Shown piece by piece: positions 18,464 to 25,725 of a stretch of 35,513 nucleotides of DNA. The position numbers and the translations under genes are program-made. This DNA is from Candidatus Roseilinea sp. (lineage in GTDB: Bacteria; Chloroflexota; Anaerolineae; J036; Brachytrichaceae). Under the pieces are notes generated by a model, which was given only the letters and a program-made list of their open reading frames with translations, was not told where the DNA came from and searched no databases. Positions within the stretch are counted from its first letter, which is position 1. Each line of letters begins with the position of its first letter. Location of the stretch: positions 1 to 35,513 of the forward strand of contig JANWYN010000023.1 in assembly GCA_025055235.1 (NCBI GenBank). Direction: 5' to 3'.

Positions 18464-18820
18464 TCACTCCTTGCGCGATTTGCGGACGATGGTTGTCAGG
18501 ATCGCGATGATCTCTGAAATCTCCTTCGTCAACGGGGCGAGCAGTTCCGGCTTGACCTGATTCGTCTCGGCCAACAGCCGCAGCCAGAACTTCGTCTCGC
18601 GTGCCTCCTTCAGTGCGATGTTGCATTTCGAGATGAAGTCGGGGCGACTCTGCCCTGCATCTGCTTCTTCGAGGTTGGCACTGATGGATGTTCCGGAATC
18701 CAGCAATTGGTCGCCGAGCCTGCTCGCCGTTGCGCTACCCTTGTTGCACAGATGTTCGTGTAGTTTGACGATGCGGCAGGCAAACTCGAACGTTCGCTGC
18801 TGGATCGGAACCGGCGTCAT
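18464..18820 (-). CDS. Four-helix-bundle protein (S23/IVP family)
   Basis: Predicted 118-residue all-alpha protein of the four-helix-bundle group that includes proteins encoded in 23S rRNA intervening sequences and is related in fold to the Avd accessory protein of diversity-generating retroelements. Family marks are RTFEFACRIVKLHEHL, the helix 2 segment LLDSGTSISANLEEADAG, DFISKCNIALKEARETKFWL and a C-terminal helix with a basic end (RKSRKE). The length is typical. No catalytic residues are known in the family; nucleic-acid binding has been shown for Avd. The gene lies between coxL and coxM on the same strand, flanked on both sides by heptamer arrays in inverted orientation. It therefore looks like a passenger of a roughly 430-nt inserted unit rather than an enzyme subunit. 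Its effect on the operon is unknown. Confidence 0.85.
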   Translation of the reverse strand: MTPVPIQQRTFEFACRIVKLHEHLCNKGSATASRLGDQLLDSGTSISANLEEADAGQSRPDFISKCNIALKEARETKFWLRLLAETNQVKPELLAPLTKEISEIIAILTTIVRKSRKE

Positions 18821-18824
18821 CCTT

Positions 18825-18848
18825 TCTCAATTTTCAATTCTCAATTTC
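18825..18848. repeat. Heptamer array, right flank of the four-helix-bundle gene
   Basis: TCTCAAT, TTTCAAT and TCTCAAT run in 7-nt phase into the end of coxL. On the minus strand the array reads AATTGA, which supplies the coxL TGA stop codon. The purine run GAGAAAGG at its other edge touches the small gene's ATG. Confidence 0.82.
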
Positions 18849-21201
18849 GTTGCATGGCGGCCCACACCCGCTGCGGCGTGAGCGGCATGTCAATGTGCTT
18901 CACTCCCAGGTGCGACAAGGCGTCCACGACGGCGTTGACGACGGCAGGCGTCGCGGCGATCGTGCCGGCTTCGCCCGCGCCCTTGATGCCGAGCGGGTTC
19001 ACCGGCGTCGGCGTCACCGTGCGATCCTGGATGATCTTCGGCATCAGGCTGGCCTTGGGGATGGCGTACTCGGTCATCGTGCCGGTCAGCAACTGGCCGT
19101 TCTCGTCATAGATCGCGCCCTCGGTGAGCGCCTGGCCGACGCCCTGGACGATGCCGCCGTGAATCTGGCCGTCCACGATCATCGGGTTGATCACGTTGCC
19201 CACGTCGTCCACGGCGACATACTTGAGGATCTGCACCGCGCCGGTCTCGGGGTCAACCTCCACCATGCACACATGTGTGCCGAAGGGGAAGGTGCAGTTC
19301 GGCGGGTCGTAGTAGGCCGTGTCGTCCAGGAACGGCTCCATGCCCTTCGGCAGGCTGTAGCCGATGGCAGCGGCGGCGGCGATCTCCTGGATGGTCTTGG
19401 CCTTGTCCGGCGAGCCCTTGACGAACAGCTTGCCGTCCTCGTACACGATGTCCTCTTCGGCGGCCTCCAGCAGGTGCGCGGCCAGCTTGCGCGCCTTCTC
19501 CTTGATGCGCTGGAGCGAGTTGTAGACCGCGACGGTGCCGACGGCGGCGCTGCGGCTGCCGTAGGTGCCGTAGCCGAATGGTGTGCCGAGCGTGTCGCTG
19601 TGCTGCACGATCACGTCGTCCACGCTCACGCCCAGCTCTTCGGCGACGACCTGGGCGATGGTGGTCTCGTGGCCCTGGCCGTGGTTCTGCGAGCCGGTGG
19701 TGACGACGACCTTGCCGGTGAGGTGCACGCGCACGTTGGCGCTCTCCCACAGGCCGGCGCCCCAGCCCTGGTTCGGCAGGCCGATCCATGCCGACGGCGC
19801 GATGCCGCAGATCTCGATGTATGACGACAAGCCGACGCCGAGCAGCCGGCCCTGCTTGCGCGCCTCGGCCTGCTGCTTGCGGAACTCGTCGTAGCCGGCC
19901 AGCTCGAGCGCGCGGTTGAGCGCCGGTTCGTAGTTGCCGCTGTCGTACTTCAGGCCGGCCAGGATGTTGTCGGCGGGCGCGTAGGGGAATTCCTCCGGGC
20001 GGATGAAGTTGCGCCGGCGCACCTCGGCCGGGTCGAGGCCGGTCTCCCGCGCGACGAGGTCCATCGCTCGCTCGACGACATAGGTCGCCTCGGGGCGGCC
20101 TGCGCCGCGATAGGCGTCCACCATGCCGGTGTTGGTATACACGCCCCATACCTTGCAGTAGATGTGCGGAATGTGGTACGCACCGCTGAGCAGCCGGCCG
20201 TAGAGCGTGGTGGGGATGCCGGGCGCGACGGTGCTGAGCACGCCGCCCAGGTTAGCGTAGGTGTGCACACGCAGCGCGGTCACCGTGCCGTCCTTCTTGG
20301 CGGCGACTTCGAGTTCGGTGATGTGGTCGCGGCCGTGCGTGGTGGCGCGATAGTTCTCGCTGCGGGTCTCCTGCCACTTGACCGGCCGGCCGACCTTCTT
20401 GGCCAGCGCCGCCACCAGCGGATATTCCGGATACATGAAGATCTTCGCGCCGAAGCCGCCGCCCACCTGCGGCGAGATCACGCGCATCTTGGTCTCGGGG
20501 ATGCCGAACACGAAGGCGGTCATCAGCAGCCGGTGCACGTGCGGCGCTTGCGACGTGATCCACACCGTGTATTCGTCGGTGTAGGGCAGGTACATGGCAG
20601 CGCAGCCGCGCGTCTCCATCGGCGTGGGGATCAGCCGCTGGTTGATGAGCGGCTGCTTGATCACGATTTCCGCCTCGGCGAAGGCTTTCTCAACTGCGGC
20701 AGCGTCACCGCACTCCCATTCCATCACGATGTTGTTCGGGGCGTTCTCGTGGATCTGCGGCGCGCCGGGCTCGGTGGCCTTCTTGGCGTCCACGACGACC
20801 GGCAGCGGCTCCCAGTCCACCTCGATCAACGCCAGCGCGTCCTCGGCGATGTAGCGGCTCTCGGCCACCACGCACGCGACGCCTGCACCGGTGAAGGTGA
20901 CCTTCTCCGGCTCTAGCACGCGCGGGGTGTTGACGTTGTTCTTCACGCCGCCGGCTTGCCACGCGCACGGCAGCGGGTTGATGTCCATGAAGTCCTTGCC
21001 GGTGAATACGCCGATCACGCCGGGCAGCGCTGCGGCCTTCGATGTGTCTATGCTTTTGATGCGCGCGTGGGCGTAGGGGCTGCGCAGGATTGCCACGTAG
21101 GCCATGTTGGGCAACTGAATGTCATCTAGAAACTTGGCCTCGCCGGTGATCAATCGCGGGTCTTCCTTTCTCTTGATCGCTTGTCCAATTACCTTTGCCA
21201 T
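18841..21201 (-). CDS. Molybdopterin large subunit, form II CoxL-like
   Basis: Predicted 786-residue catalytic subunit of a molybdenum hydroxylase (xanthine dehydrogenase/aerobic CO dehydrogenase family). The N-terminal Ald_Xan_dh domain starts MAKVIGQAIKRKEDPRLITG. QVGGGFGAKI (about residue 244) and GSQNHGQGHETT are cofactor-binding segments. The active-site loop reads AYRGAGR (363-369), the form II signature; form I CO dehydrogenase has AYRCSFR, with a cysteine. The catalytic glutamate is E744 in GIKGAGEAGT. CO oxidation is therefore not assured, and an aldehyde, purine or aromatic substrate is equally possible. GGAGG lies 5 nt before the ATG at 21201. The last residues and stop (MQRN, TGA) fall in the heptamer array. 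It lies downstream of the coxS-like gene. Confidence 0.94.
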   Translation of the reverse strand: MAKVIGQAIKRKEDPRLITGEAKFLDDIQLPNMAYVAILRSPYAHARIKSIDTSKAAALPGVIGVFTGKDFMDINPLPCAWQAGGVKNNVNTPRVLEPEKVTFTGAGVACVVAESRYIAEDALALIEVDWEPLPVVVDAKKATEPGAPQIHENAPNNIVMEWECGDAAAVEKAFAEAEIVIKQPLINQRLIPTPMETRGCAAMYLPYTDEYTVWITSQAPHVHRLLMTAFVFGIPETKMRVISPQVGGGFGAKIFMYPEYPLVAALAKKVGRPVKWQETRSENYRATTHGRDHITELEVAAKKDGTVTALRVHTYANLGGVLSTVAPGIPTTLYGRLLSGAYHIPHIYCKVWGVYTNTGMVDAYRGAGRPEATYVVERAMDLVARETGLDPAEVRRRNFIRPEEFPYAPADNILAGLKYDSGNYEPALNRALELAGYDEFRKQQAEARKQGRLLGVGLSSYIEICGIAPSAWIGLPNQGWGAGLWESANVRVHLTGKVVVTTGSQNHGQGHETTIAQVVAEELGVSVDDVIVQHSDTLGTPFGYGTYGSRSAAVGTVAVYNSLQRIKEKARKLAAHLLEAAEEDIVYEDGKLFVKGSPDKAKTIQEIAAAAAIGYSLPKGMEPFLDDTAYYDPPNCTFPFGTHVCMVEVDPETGAVQILKYVAVDDVGNVINPMIVDGQIHGGIVQGVGQALTEGAIYDENGQLLTGTMTEYAIPKASLMPKIIQDRTVTPTPVNPLGIKGAGEAGTIAATPAVVNAVVDALSHLGVKHIDMPLTPQRVWAAMQRN

Positions 21202-21216
21202 CTCAACCTCCTAATT

Positions 21217-21293
21217 TGCAGACATCAGAAGTCAGAACCCAGACGTCAGACCTGAACCGGCCTGGATGCTGGTATCTAGACTCTGGTATCTCA
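21217..21293. repeat. Heptamer array between coxS-like and coxL-like genes
   Basis: Eleven 7-nt units can be read: TGCAGAC, ATCAGAA, GTCAGAA, CCCAGAC, GTCAGAC, CTGAACC, GGCCTGG, ATGCTGG, TATCTAG, ACTCTGG, TATCTCA. CAGA-bearing units on the left face CTGG/TCTG-bearing units on the right, again as inverted arms. It fills the whole spacer between the coxS-like stop and the Shine-Dalgarno sequence of the coxL-like gene. Confidence 0.82.
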
Positions 21294-21761
21294 TCACTTC
21301 TTCATCATCTCCGCTGCTGCCTGCACCGCCGCAACGATATTCTGGTAGCCGGTGCAGCGGCACAGGTTGCCTTCCAGGCCACGGCGGATCTCCTCCTCGG
21401 TGGGGTTGGGGTTGCGACTGAGCAGGTCTGCGCTGGCCATGATCATGCCGGGCGTGCAGAAGCCACACTGCAGGCCGTGCTTCTCCCAGAACGCTTGCTG
21501 CAGCGGGTGCAGCTTGCCGTTGGCCAGCCCTTCGATCGTGGTGACGCGGCAGCCATCGGCTTGCACGGCCAGCACGGTGCAGCTCTTGACGGCCTGGCCG
21601 TCCAGGTGCACGGTGCAGGCGCCGCACTGGCTGCTGTCGCACCCGATATTCGTGCCGGTCAGGCCCAGCTCGTCGCGCAGGAAATGCACGAGCAGCAGGC
21701 GCGGCTCGACGGTGCGCGTGTGCGTCACACCGTTAACGGTAATCGTGACTTCTCGCTTCAT
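21294..21761 (-). CDS. [2Fe-2S] small subunit of a xanthine-dehydrogenase-family enzyme (CoxS-like)
   Basis: Predicted 155-residue iron-sulfur subunit that carries electrons from the molybdenum site to FAD. The plant-type ferredoxin cluster uses C41, C46, C49 and C61 (CDSSQCGAC and KSC). The second, all-helical cluster uses C99, C102, C134 and C136 (CGFC and CRC). All eight ligands are present. [11 protein letters not shown] at the start and GGAGG four bases before the ATG at 21761 fix the N-terminus; a longer in-frame extension upstream is not needed. It is the first gene of the operon, with a good promoter about 180 nt upstream. The 5' leader of about 170 nt contains a GAAACCC/GGGTTTC hairpin near 21800-21835. 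Confidence 0.95.
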   Translation of the reverse strand: MKREVTITVNGVTHTRTVEPRLLLVHFLRDELGLTGTNIGCDSSQCGACTVHLDGQAVKSCTVLAVQADGCRVTTIEGLANGKLHPLQQAFWEKHGLQCGFCTPGMIMASADLLSRNPNPTEEEIRRGLEGNLCRCTGYQNIVAAVQAAAEMMKK

Positions 21762-21937
21762 ACAACCTCCCTTAAACGAAAGTAGACTGAAATCAGGGAA
21801 ACCCAGGCGCAGAGCATCAGCCAGGGTTTCGTGCAACCTGCAATAGAGGCGGATGGCGATATGCGTCGAGCGCAGCGAGCGCGCTGCGCACATTCGGATA
21901 AATACAGCCGCCGTGCATCATCGCGATTCCAACCGAG

Positions 21938-21966
21938 AATGTATGCCAGGCGCGGACAGTTGTCAA
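21938..21966 (-). promoter_or_regulatory. Sigma70-type promoter of the molybdenum hydroxylase operon
   Basis: On the minus strand TTGACA (21966-21961) and TACATT (21943-21938) are separated by exactly 17 nt. It would start a transcript near 21931 with a leader of about 170 nt before the coxS-like ATG. The leader contains a GCGC-rich hairpin and the GAAACCC/GGGTTTC hairpin; I do not recognise a known riboswitch. The remaining sequence between the two divergent genes shows nothing else. Confidence 0.65.
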
Positions 21967-22037
21967 ATCCGCTAGCGGCCGGCGACCGCATCGCTTGCAG
22001 GATTCGCGTGCTGAATGACGCGCGGCGCGCGTGCTGC

Positions 22038-22043
22038 TATATT
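22038..22043 (+). promoter_or_regulatory. -10 box, probable leaderless start of the DUF456 gene
   Basis: TATATT ends 6 nt before the GTG at 22050. No Shine-Dalgarno sequence is present. Confidence 0.45.
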
Positions 22044-22049
22044 CGCCGA

Positions 22050-22577
22050 GTGCTTCCGCTCATCCTGGATCCACAGAACGCGACGCAGGCGCTGGGTATC
22101 CTGCTGATGGCCATCGGCATCGTCGGCGTGTTCATCCCGGTGCTCCCCGGCCCGCTGATGATCTGGCTCGGGGCGCTGGTGTGGGCCTCCGGCGACGGCT
22201 TCCAGCGCGTGGGCTGGCCGGTGCTGATCGTGATGGGACTGATCTTGATCGCTGCCTGGGGCAGCAATCTGGCGATGACGGCCTACTTCACGCGGCGCAG
22301 CAGCGCATCGTGGAAGACGGTCGCCGGCGCGATCATCGGCGGTGTAGCCGGCGGCGCGCTGCTGACGTTCGGTGTGCCGGTCGTCGGCTCGGTCATCGGC
22401 GCGGTGGCCGGCGGTGTGCTCGGCGTGTTGGTGGTCGAGCTGCTGCGCCAGCGCCGGTTGCGCCCGGCCCTGCGTTCCGGTAGCCAGTATTTGATCGGCT
22501 GCGTCTTCGGCCAAATGGTCGAACTCCTGTTTGCCTTGCTGATGCTGCTGCTGTTCGTTTGGCAGGCCACCCGGTAG
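22050..22577 (+). CDS. DUF456 family membrane protein
   Basis: Predicted 175-residue integral membrane protein of the DUF456 family, function unknown. The start is taken as GTG at 22050 because the family begins with a short leader and then ALGILLMAIGIVGVFIPVLPG, the conserved first helix and turn. Glycine-rich helices AGAIIGGVAGGALLTFGVP and VIGAVAGGVLGVLVVELL follow in the middle, then a basic cytoplasmic loop (LRQRRLRPALRSGSQ) and a final helix pair. Four to five TM segments fit the family. Some relatives occur near cell-envelope genes, but the context here gives no help. The reading frame continues upstream to 21831 without a plausible start. Confidence 0.82.
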   Translation: MLPLILDPQNATQALGILLMAIGIVGVFIPVLPGPLMIWLGALVWASGDGFQRVGWPVLIVMGLILIAAWGSNLAMTAYFTRRSSASWKTVAGAIIGGVAGGALLTFGVPVVGSVIGAVAGGVLGVLVVELLRQRRLRPALRSGSQYLIGCVFGQMVELLFALLMLLLFVWQATR

Positions 22578-22762
22578 AGGTGGCTTCTCCAGAACTCCCG
22601 CAACAGCCGGCCCGCGCCCCACACTTTGTCCTCGATGCCGTTTTGTAGCCACCCTTCAGCCACCGGCGCGTTCGCTCACCCGCTGGTTGAAAGCGCGGTT
22701 GCCTTCCACATATGGCGACGTGGTGAGCAAGCGGGAAGTGCTGGACTATCTGGCCGGCCCAG

Positions 22763-22825
22763 CGTAAAACGCAAGACGTATCACGCAGGACGTGACACGT
22801 GCCACTTACCCCTTGCCACTACAAT
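22763..22825. repeat. Heptamer array upstream of the PsuG-like gene
   Basis: Nine 7-nt units: CGTAAAA, CGCAAGA, CGTATCA, CGCAGGA, CGTGACA, CGTGCCA, CTTACCC, CTTGCCA, CTACAAT. The first two bases of the unit are conserved across six units. The last unit contains the TACAAT -10 box of the next gene, so the array has become part of its promoter. From 22578 to 22762 I see only a short frame remnant (GDVVSKREVLDYLAGPA then stop). Confidence 0.85.
22820..22825 (+). promoter_or_regulatory. -10 box of the PsuG-like gene
   Basis: TACAAT ends 10 nt before the GTG at 22836 and forms the last unit of the heptamer array. No Shine-Dalgarno sequence follows. Confidence 0.5.
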
Positions 22826-22835
22826 TCGTCTCGCA

Positions 22836-23693
22836 GTGACGCAGCCTATTGTCGCCCTCGAATCCACGCTGATCACACACGGCTTTGCCTATCCGCGCAA
22901 CTTGCAGGTCGCGCGGGAGATCGAGCAGGCAGTGCGCGACGCCGGGGCGCAGCCGGCGACGATCGCCGTTATCAAAGGCGAAGTGCGCATCGGCCTGCGT
23001 GACGACGAGATCGCGCATTTAGCCCGATCGCGCGATGCGCGCAAATGCAGCGTGCGCGACCTGGGCATCGCCGTGGGCATGGGGTTGGATGGCTCGACTA
23101 CCGTCGCGGCGACGATGTTTTTGGCGGCCAAGCACGGCATCGGCGTGTTCGCGACCGGTGGCATCGGTGGCGTGCACCGTGGCCACCCTTTCGACGTGAG
23201 CGCCGACCTAACCGAGCTGGGCCGCACGCCGGTGACCGTGGTGTGTGCCGGCGCGAAAGCGCTGCTCGATCTGCCGCTCACCTTCGAGCACCTGGAGACG
23301 TTGGGCGTGCCGGTGATCGGCTATCAGACCGATGAGATTCCGGCTTTCTACTCGCGCCGCAGCGGGCTGCGCGCCGACATCTGCGCCGAGACGCCTCGGG
23401 ACGTAGTGCGCATCATCCGGGCCCGCCGCGCGCTCGGCCTGCCGGGCGGCGAGCTGGTGTGCGTGCCCGTGCCGCGCGAGGCCGAGTTGCCGTCGGACGT
23501 TGCCGAGGCGGCCATTGCGGAGGCACAGCGCCGCGCCGACGAAGCCGGCATCCACGGTCCGGCGGCTACGCCGTTCATGCTCGATCAGATCGCCAAGCTG
23601 ACCGATGGCGCCAGCGTGCGCGCCAATGTCGCGCTGCTGATCAACAACGCACGCGTTGCGGCGCACATCGCCAGAGCGATGATCGAGGATTGA
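22836..23693 (+). CDS. psuG: Pseudouridine-5'-phosphate glycosidase
   Basis: Predicted 285-residue cytosolic enzyme that splits pseudouridine 5'-phosphate into uracil and ribose 5-phosphate. The family N-terminus IVALESTLITHGFAYPRNLQ is complete. AVIKGEVRIGL, KCSVRDLGIAVGMGLDGSTT, FATGGIGGVHRG and VVCAGAKALLDLP follow in the usual order; the lysines in the second and last are candidates for the Schiff-base lysine of the family. YQTDEIPAFYSRRSG and the C-terminal LTDGASVRANVALLINNARV are also conserved. GTG at 22836 is preferred because the family motif starts four codons later and a -10 box stands just upstream. No pseudouridine kinase gene (psuK) is adjacent, so the partner must be elsewhere. 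Confidence 0.95.
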   Translation: MTQPIVALESTLITHGFAYPRNLQVAREIEQAVRDAGAQPATIAVIKGEVRIGLRDDEIAHLARSRDARKCSVRDLGIAVGMGLDGSTTVAATMFLAAKHGIGVFATGGIGGVHRGHPFDVSADLTELGRTPVTVVCAGAKALLDLPLTFEHLETLGVPVIGYQTDEIPAFYSRRSGLRADICAETPRDVVRIIRARRALGLPGGELVCVPVPREAELPSDVAEAAIAEAQRRADEAGIHGPAATPFMLDQIAKLTDGASVRANVALLINNARVAAHIARAMIED

Positions 23694-23694
23694 C

Positions 23695-23802
23695 GGTGCA
23701 TTCGCCGCAGGGGCAGATGTGCAAGCGCCACAGGCGCGGTGTTTTGCCTTCATACACCTGAATCGTTTGCTCGCTCCCTCGCGACCATATGCGAATGCGC
23801 CC
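23695..23802. repeat. GGGTGCATTCGC-bounded repeat, copy D
   Basis: GGTGCATTCGCCGCAGGGGC begins one base after the psuG stop; GCGAATGCGCCC (23791-23802) forms the right end. The core differs from the other copies and is short (GCGCCACAGGCGC hairpin and an AT-richer part). Confidence 0.62.
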
Positions 23803-23823
23803 AATACGCGCCGTTGCTCATCC

Positions 23824-23829
23824 TATAAT
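23824..23829 (+). promoter_or_regulatory. -10 box, probable leaderless start of the SDR gene
   Basis: A perfect TATAAT ends 9 nt before the ATG at 23839. There is no Shine-Dalgarno sequence and no clear -35 at the usual distance. Confidence 0.55.
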
Positions 23830-23838
23830 CCTTTCGTC

Positions 23839-24555
23839 ATGAACATCTCCCTAGACGGCAAAGTCGTTGCCATTGCCGGCGCAACCGGCGGCCTTGGCCC
23901 AACGGTTGCCCAGGTCTTCGCACGCGCCGGCGCAGCGCTGTCGCTCGTGGATCGCGATGCCGCTAAACTCGACGCGCTTGTCGCGTCGCTCGGTGCGCCG
24001 CCGGAAAGGCATCACCGGGCAACGGTAGACCTGCTCGACCCGGAGCAGACGCGCGCGTGGGCAGGACAGATCCAACAGCGCTATGGACGCGTGGACGTCG
24101 TGCTCCACCTCGTCGGCGGCTACCGCGGCGGGCAGAAGATCGCTGAATTTCCCGGTGAAGACTGGGCGCTGTTGAAGCAGCTCTTGATCGAGACCACATG
24201 GAACGTGATGCGCGCCTTCGTCGAGCCGCTCAAGGCCAGCCGCGGCCGCTTCATCCTGGTGTCCTCACCGCAGAGCCAAAAGCCCGCGCATGTGAACGCC
24301 GCCTACGCTGCTTGCAAAGCGGCCAGCGAGACGCTCACCCTGGCCCTGGCCGACGAGTTCAAGGGCAGCGGCGCAACCGCCAACATCATCCTCGTCAATG
24401 CTATCCTCACGCCGCAAATGCGCGCCGAAAAGCCCGACGCCGACTACTCGAAATTCACCAGCGCCGAGGATATTGCCGGCGCGATGTTGTATCTGTGCTC
24501 CGACGCTGCAGCCAACATGAACGGCCAGCGGCTGTCGCTCTTCGGCGCGCGATGA
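23839..24555 (+). CDS. Short-chain dehydrogenase/reductase
   Basis: Predicted 238-residue classical SDR. The nucleotide-binding GATGGLG motif is at residues 14-20. An acidic VDRD after the second strand suggests preference for NAD(H). The NAG-like position reads HLVGGYRG. The catalytic serine is in ILVSSPQS, and Y156/K160 form the Y-x-x-x-K pair in AYAACKAAS. The C-terminus (NGQRLSLFGAR) is typical of the reductase subgroup. The substrate cannot be read. The ATG at 23839 starts right at the Rossmann fold. The stop overlaps the next start (ATGA), so the two genes are translationally coupled. Confidence 0.92.
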   Translation: MNISLDGKVVAIAGATGGLGPTVAQVFARAGAALSLVDRDAAKLDALVASLGAPPERHHRATVDLLDPEQTRAWAGQIQQRYGRVDVVLHLVGGYRGGQKIAEFPGEDWALLKQLLIETTWNVMRAFVEPLKASRGRFILVSSPQSQKPAHVNAAYAACKAASETLTLALADEFKGSGATANIILVNAILTPQMRAEKPDADYSKFTSAEDIAGAMLYLCSDAAANMNGQRLSLFGAR

Positions 24556-24974
24556 GGTTCTTCGATCGGGTGAAGCTGCTCATTCGCTCGACCGTAGGCG
24601 GTGTCTTCCGCGGAGATCCGTTGCGCGCTTCATCCAGCCGGCGCCGCGACCGGCTGCTGGACGAAGCGCGAGCACAACTGAAGATCTTGCAACAGGATCT
24701 GGCCGGGGCAGAACAGCGCGGGGACGAAGCGCTGGCCGGCCGGCTGAGGCAGGAGATCGCCGAGCTGCAACGCCTGCTGGATGAAGTCGAGGCCCGCCGG
24801 CAGGCCACGCGGCCCGAGCCGCGCTCGTCCGGAGCGCCTGAGCCGGCTTCGGCGCAGGACGTCGCCGAGGCTAAGGAAGGCGAGACCACGCCGGACGCGC
24901 AACGCGCGCCCGATGCAAAGCTCGACGAAACGCGGATCGCCGATCAGATCCGCAAGCTGCGCGAGAGTCGGTGA
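24552..24974 (+). CDS. Small coiled-coil protein, unknown function
   Basis: Predicted 140-residue soluble protein that I do not recognise. A basic, weakly hydrophobic N-terminus (MRFFDRVKLLIRSTVGGVF) is followed by a heptad-patterned helix at about residues 34-78 (LLDEARAQLKILQQDLAGAE, then LAGRLRQEIAELQRLLDEVE). A Pro/Ala/Glu-rich disordered stretch follows, and the end is a short amphipathic helix (IADQIRKLRESR). The layout recalls small PspA- or scaffold-like proteins, but no signature is present. ATG at 24552 overlaps the SDR stop, which fixes the start. It ends 4 nt before the convergent response regulator stop. Confidence 0.7.
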   Translation: MRFFDRVKLLIRSTVGGVFRGDPLRASSSRRRDRLLDEARAQLKILQQDLAGAEQRGDEALAGRLRQEIAELQRLLDEVEARRQATRPEPRSSGAPEPASAQDVAEAKEGETTPDAQRAPDAKLDETRIADQIRKLRESR

Positions 24975-24978
24975 GCGC

Positions 24979-25647
24979 TTAGTCTATCCGGTAGCCCACC
25001 CCGCGCACGGTCTGCAAATGTTCAGGGCGAGACGGATCCTTCTCGATCTTCTCGCGCAGCCAGCGCACGTGCACGTCCACCGTGCGCACGTCGCCGTCGA
25101 AGTCATAGCCCCACACTTGCGTGATGAGGAACTCGCGCGAAAGCACGGCGCCTTTGTTGCGCATGAGCGTGGCGAGCAGCTCGAATTCCTTGTGGCTGAG
25201 CTTGATTTCTTTGTCGCCCAGGAACACCCGCCGAGAGACCAGGTCGAGCTGCACGTCGCCGGCCCGCAACAAACTCTCCATGCGCTTGGGCGTGCGCCGC
25301 AAGGCGGCCCGGATGCGCGCGGTCAACTCGGGCAAGCTAAAGGGCTTCACGACGTAGTCGTCGGCGCCGTTGTCTAGCCCGATGACGCGATCTATTTCGC
25401 CGGCGCGCGCGGTCAGCAGGATGATGGCCATGTCCGACTCGCGGCGCAGGATGCGACACAGCGATAGGCCGTCCAAGCCGGGCAGCATCACGTCCAACAC
25501 ACAGATGTCGGGCTGCTCGCGTCGCGCGATCTCCAGCCCTTCATCGCCGCTTGTAGCCGTGATGACCGTGTAGCCTTCGCTTTCTAGATGCTTGGCGAGC
25601 AGATCGAGCAGAATCGTTTCGTCTTCGACAATCAGAACCTTGGGCAT
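24979..25647 (-). CDS. OmpR/PhoB-family response regulator
   Basis: Predicted 222-residue two-component regulator. The receiver domain (1-120) has the acidic pair E8/D9, phosphoacceptor D52 in VLDVMLPG, the switch threonine in LLTARAG and the lysine in VVKPFSLPEL. The DNA-binding winged helix (about 130-222) shows ELLATLMRNKGAVLSREFL, VDVHVRWLREKIE and the terminal TVRGVGYRID. A phoU gene lies 78 nt upstream on the same strand, so control of phosphate uptake (PhoB/RegX3/PhoP type) is the most likely role. No sensor kinase follows, which is unusual since phoR normally sits next to it. The start at 25647 is the only sensible Met. Confidence 0.93.
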   Translation of the reverse strand: MPKVLIVEDETILLDLLAKHLESEGYTVITATSGDEGLEIARREQPDICVLDVMLPGLDGLSLCRILRRESDMAIILLTARAGEIDRVIGLDNGADDYVVKPFSLPELTARIRAALRRTPKRMESLLRAGDVQLDLVSRRVFLGDKEIKLSHKEFELLATLMRNKGAVLSREFLITQVWGYDFDGDVRTVDVHVRWLREKIEKDPSRPEHLQTVRGVGYRID

Positions 25648-25725
25648 ATCACGTCACTGTTTACATTCACCGAGCGCCAGCCGGCCACCCGCTCGGCTGC
25701 GCGCAACGACGACACACCATCGGGT

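Noticed and set aside
18841-21761. Confident assignment as aerobic CO dehydrogenase
   Set aside because: The active-site loop is AYRGAGR, not AYRCSFR, so CO as substrate cannot be claimed.
22578-22762. Gene fragment reading GDVVSKREVLDYLAGPA before the heptamer array
   Set aside because: Too short to assign; it may be the tail of a lost gene, but no upstream part can be read in frame.
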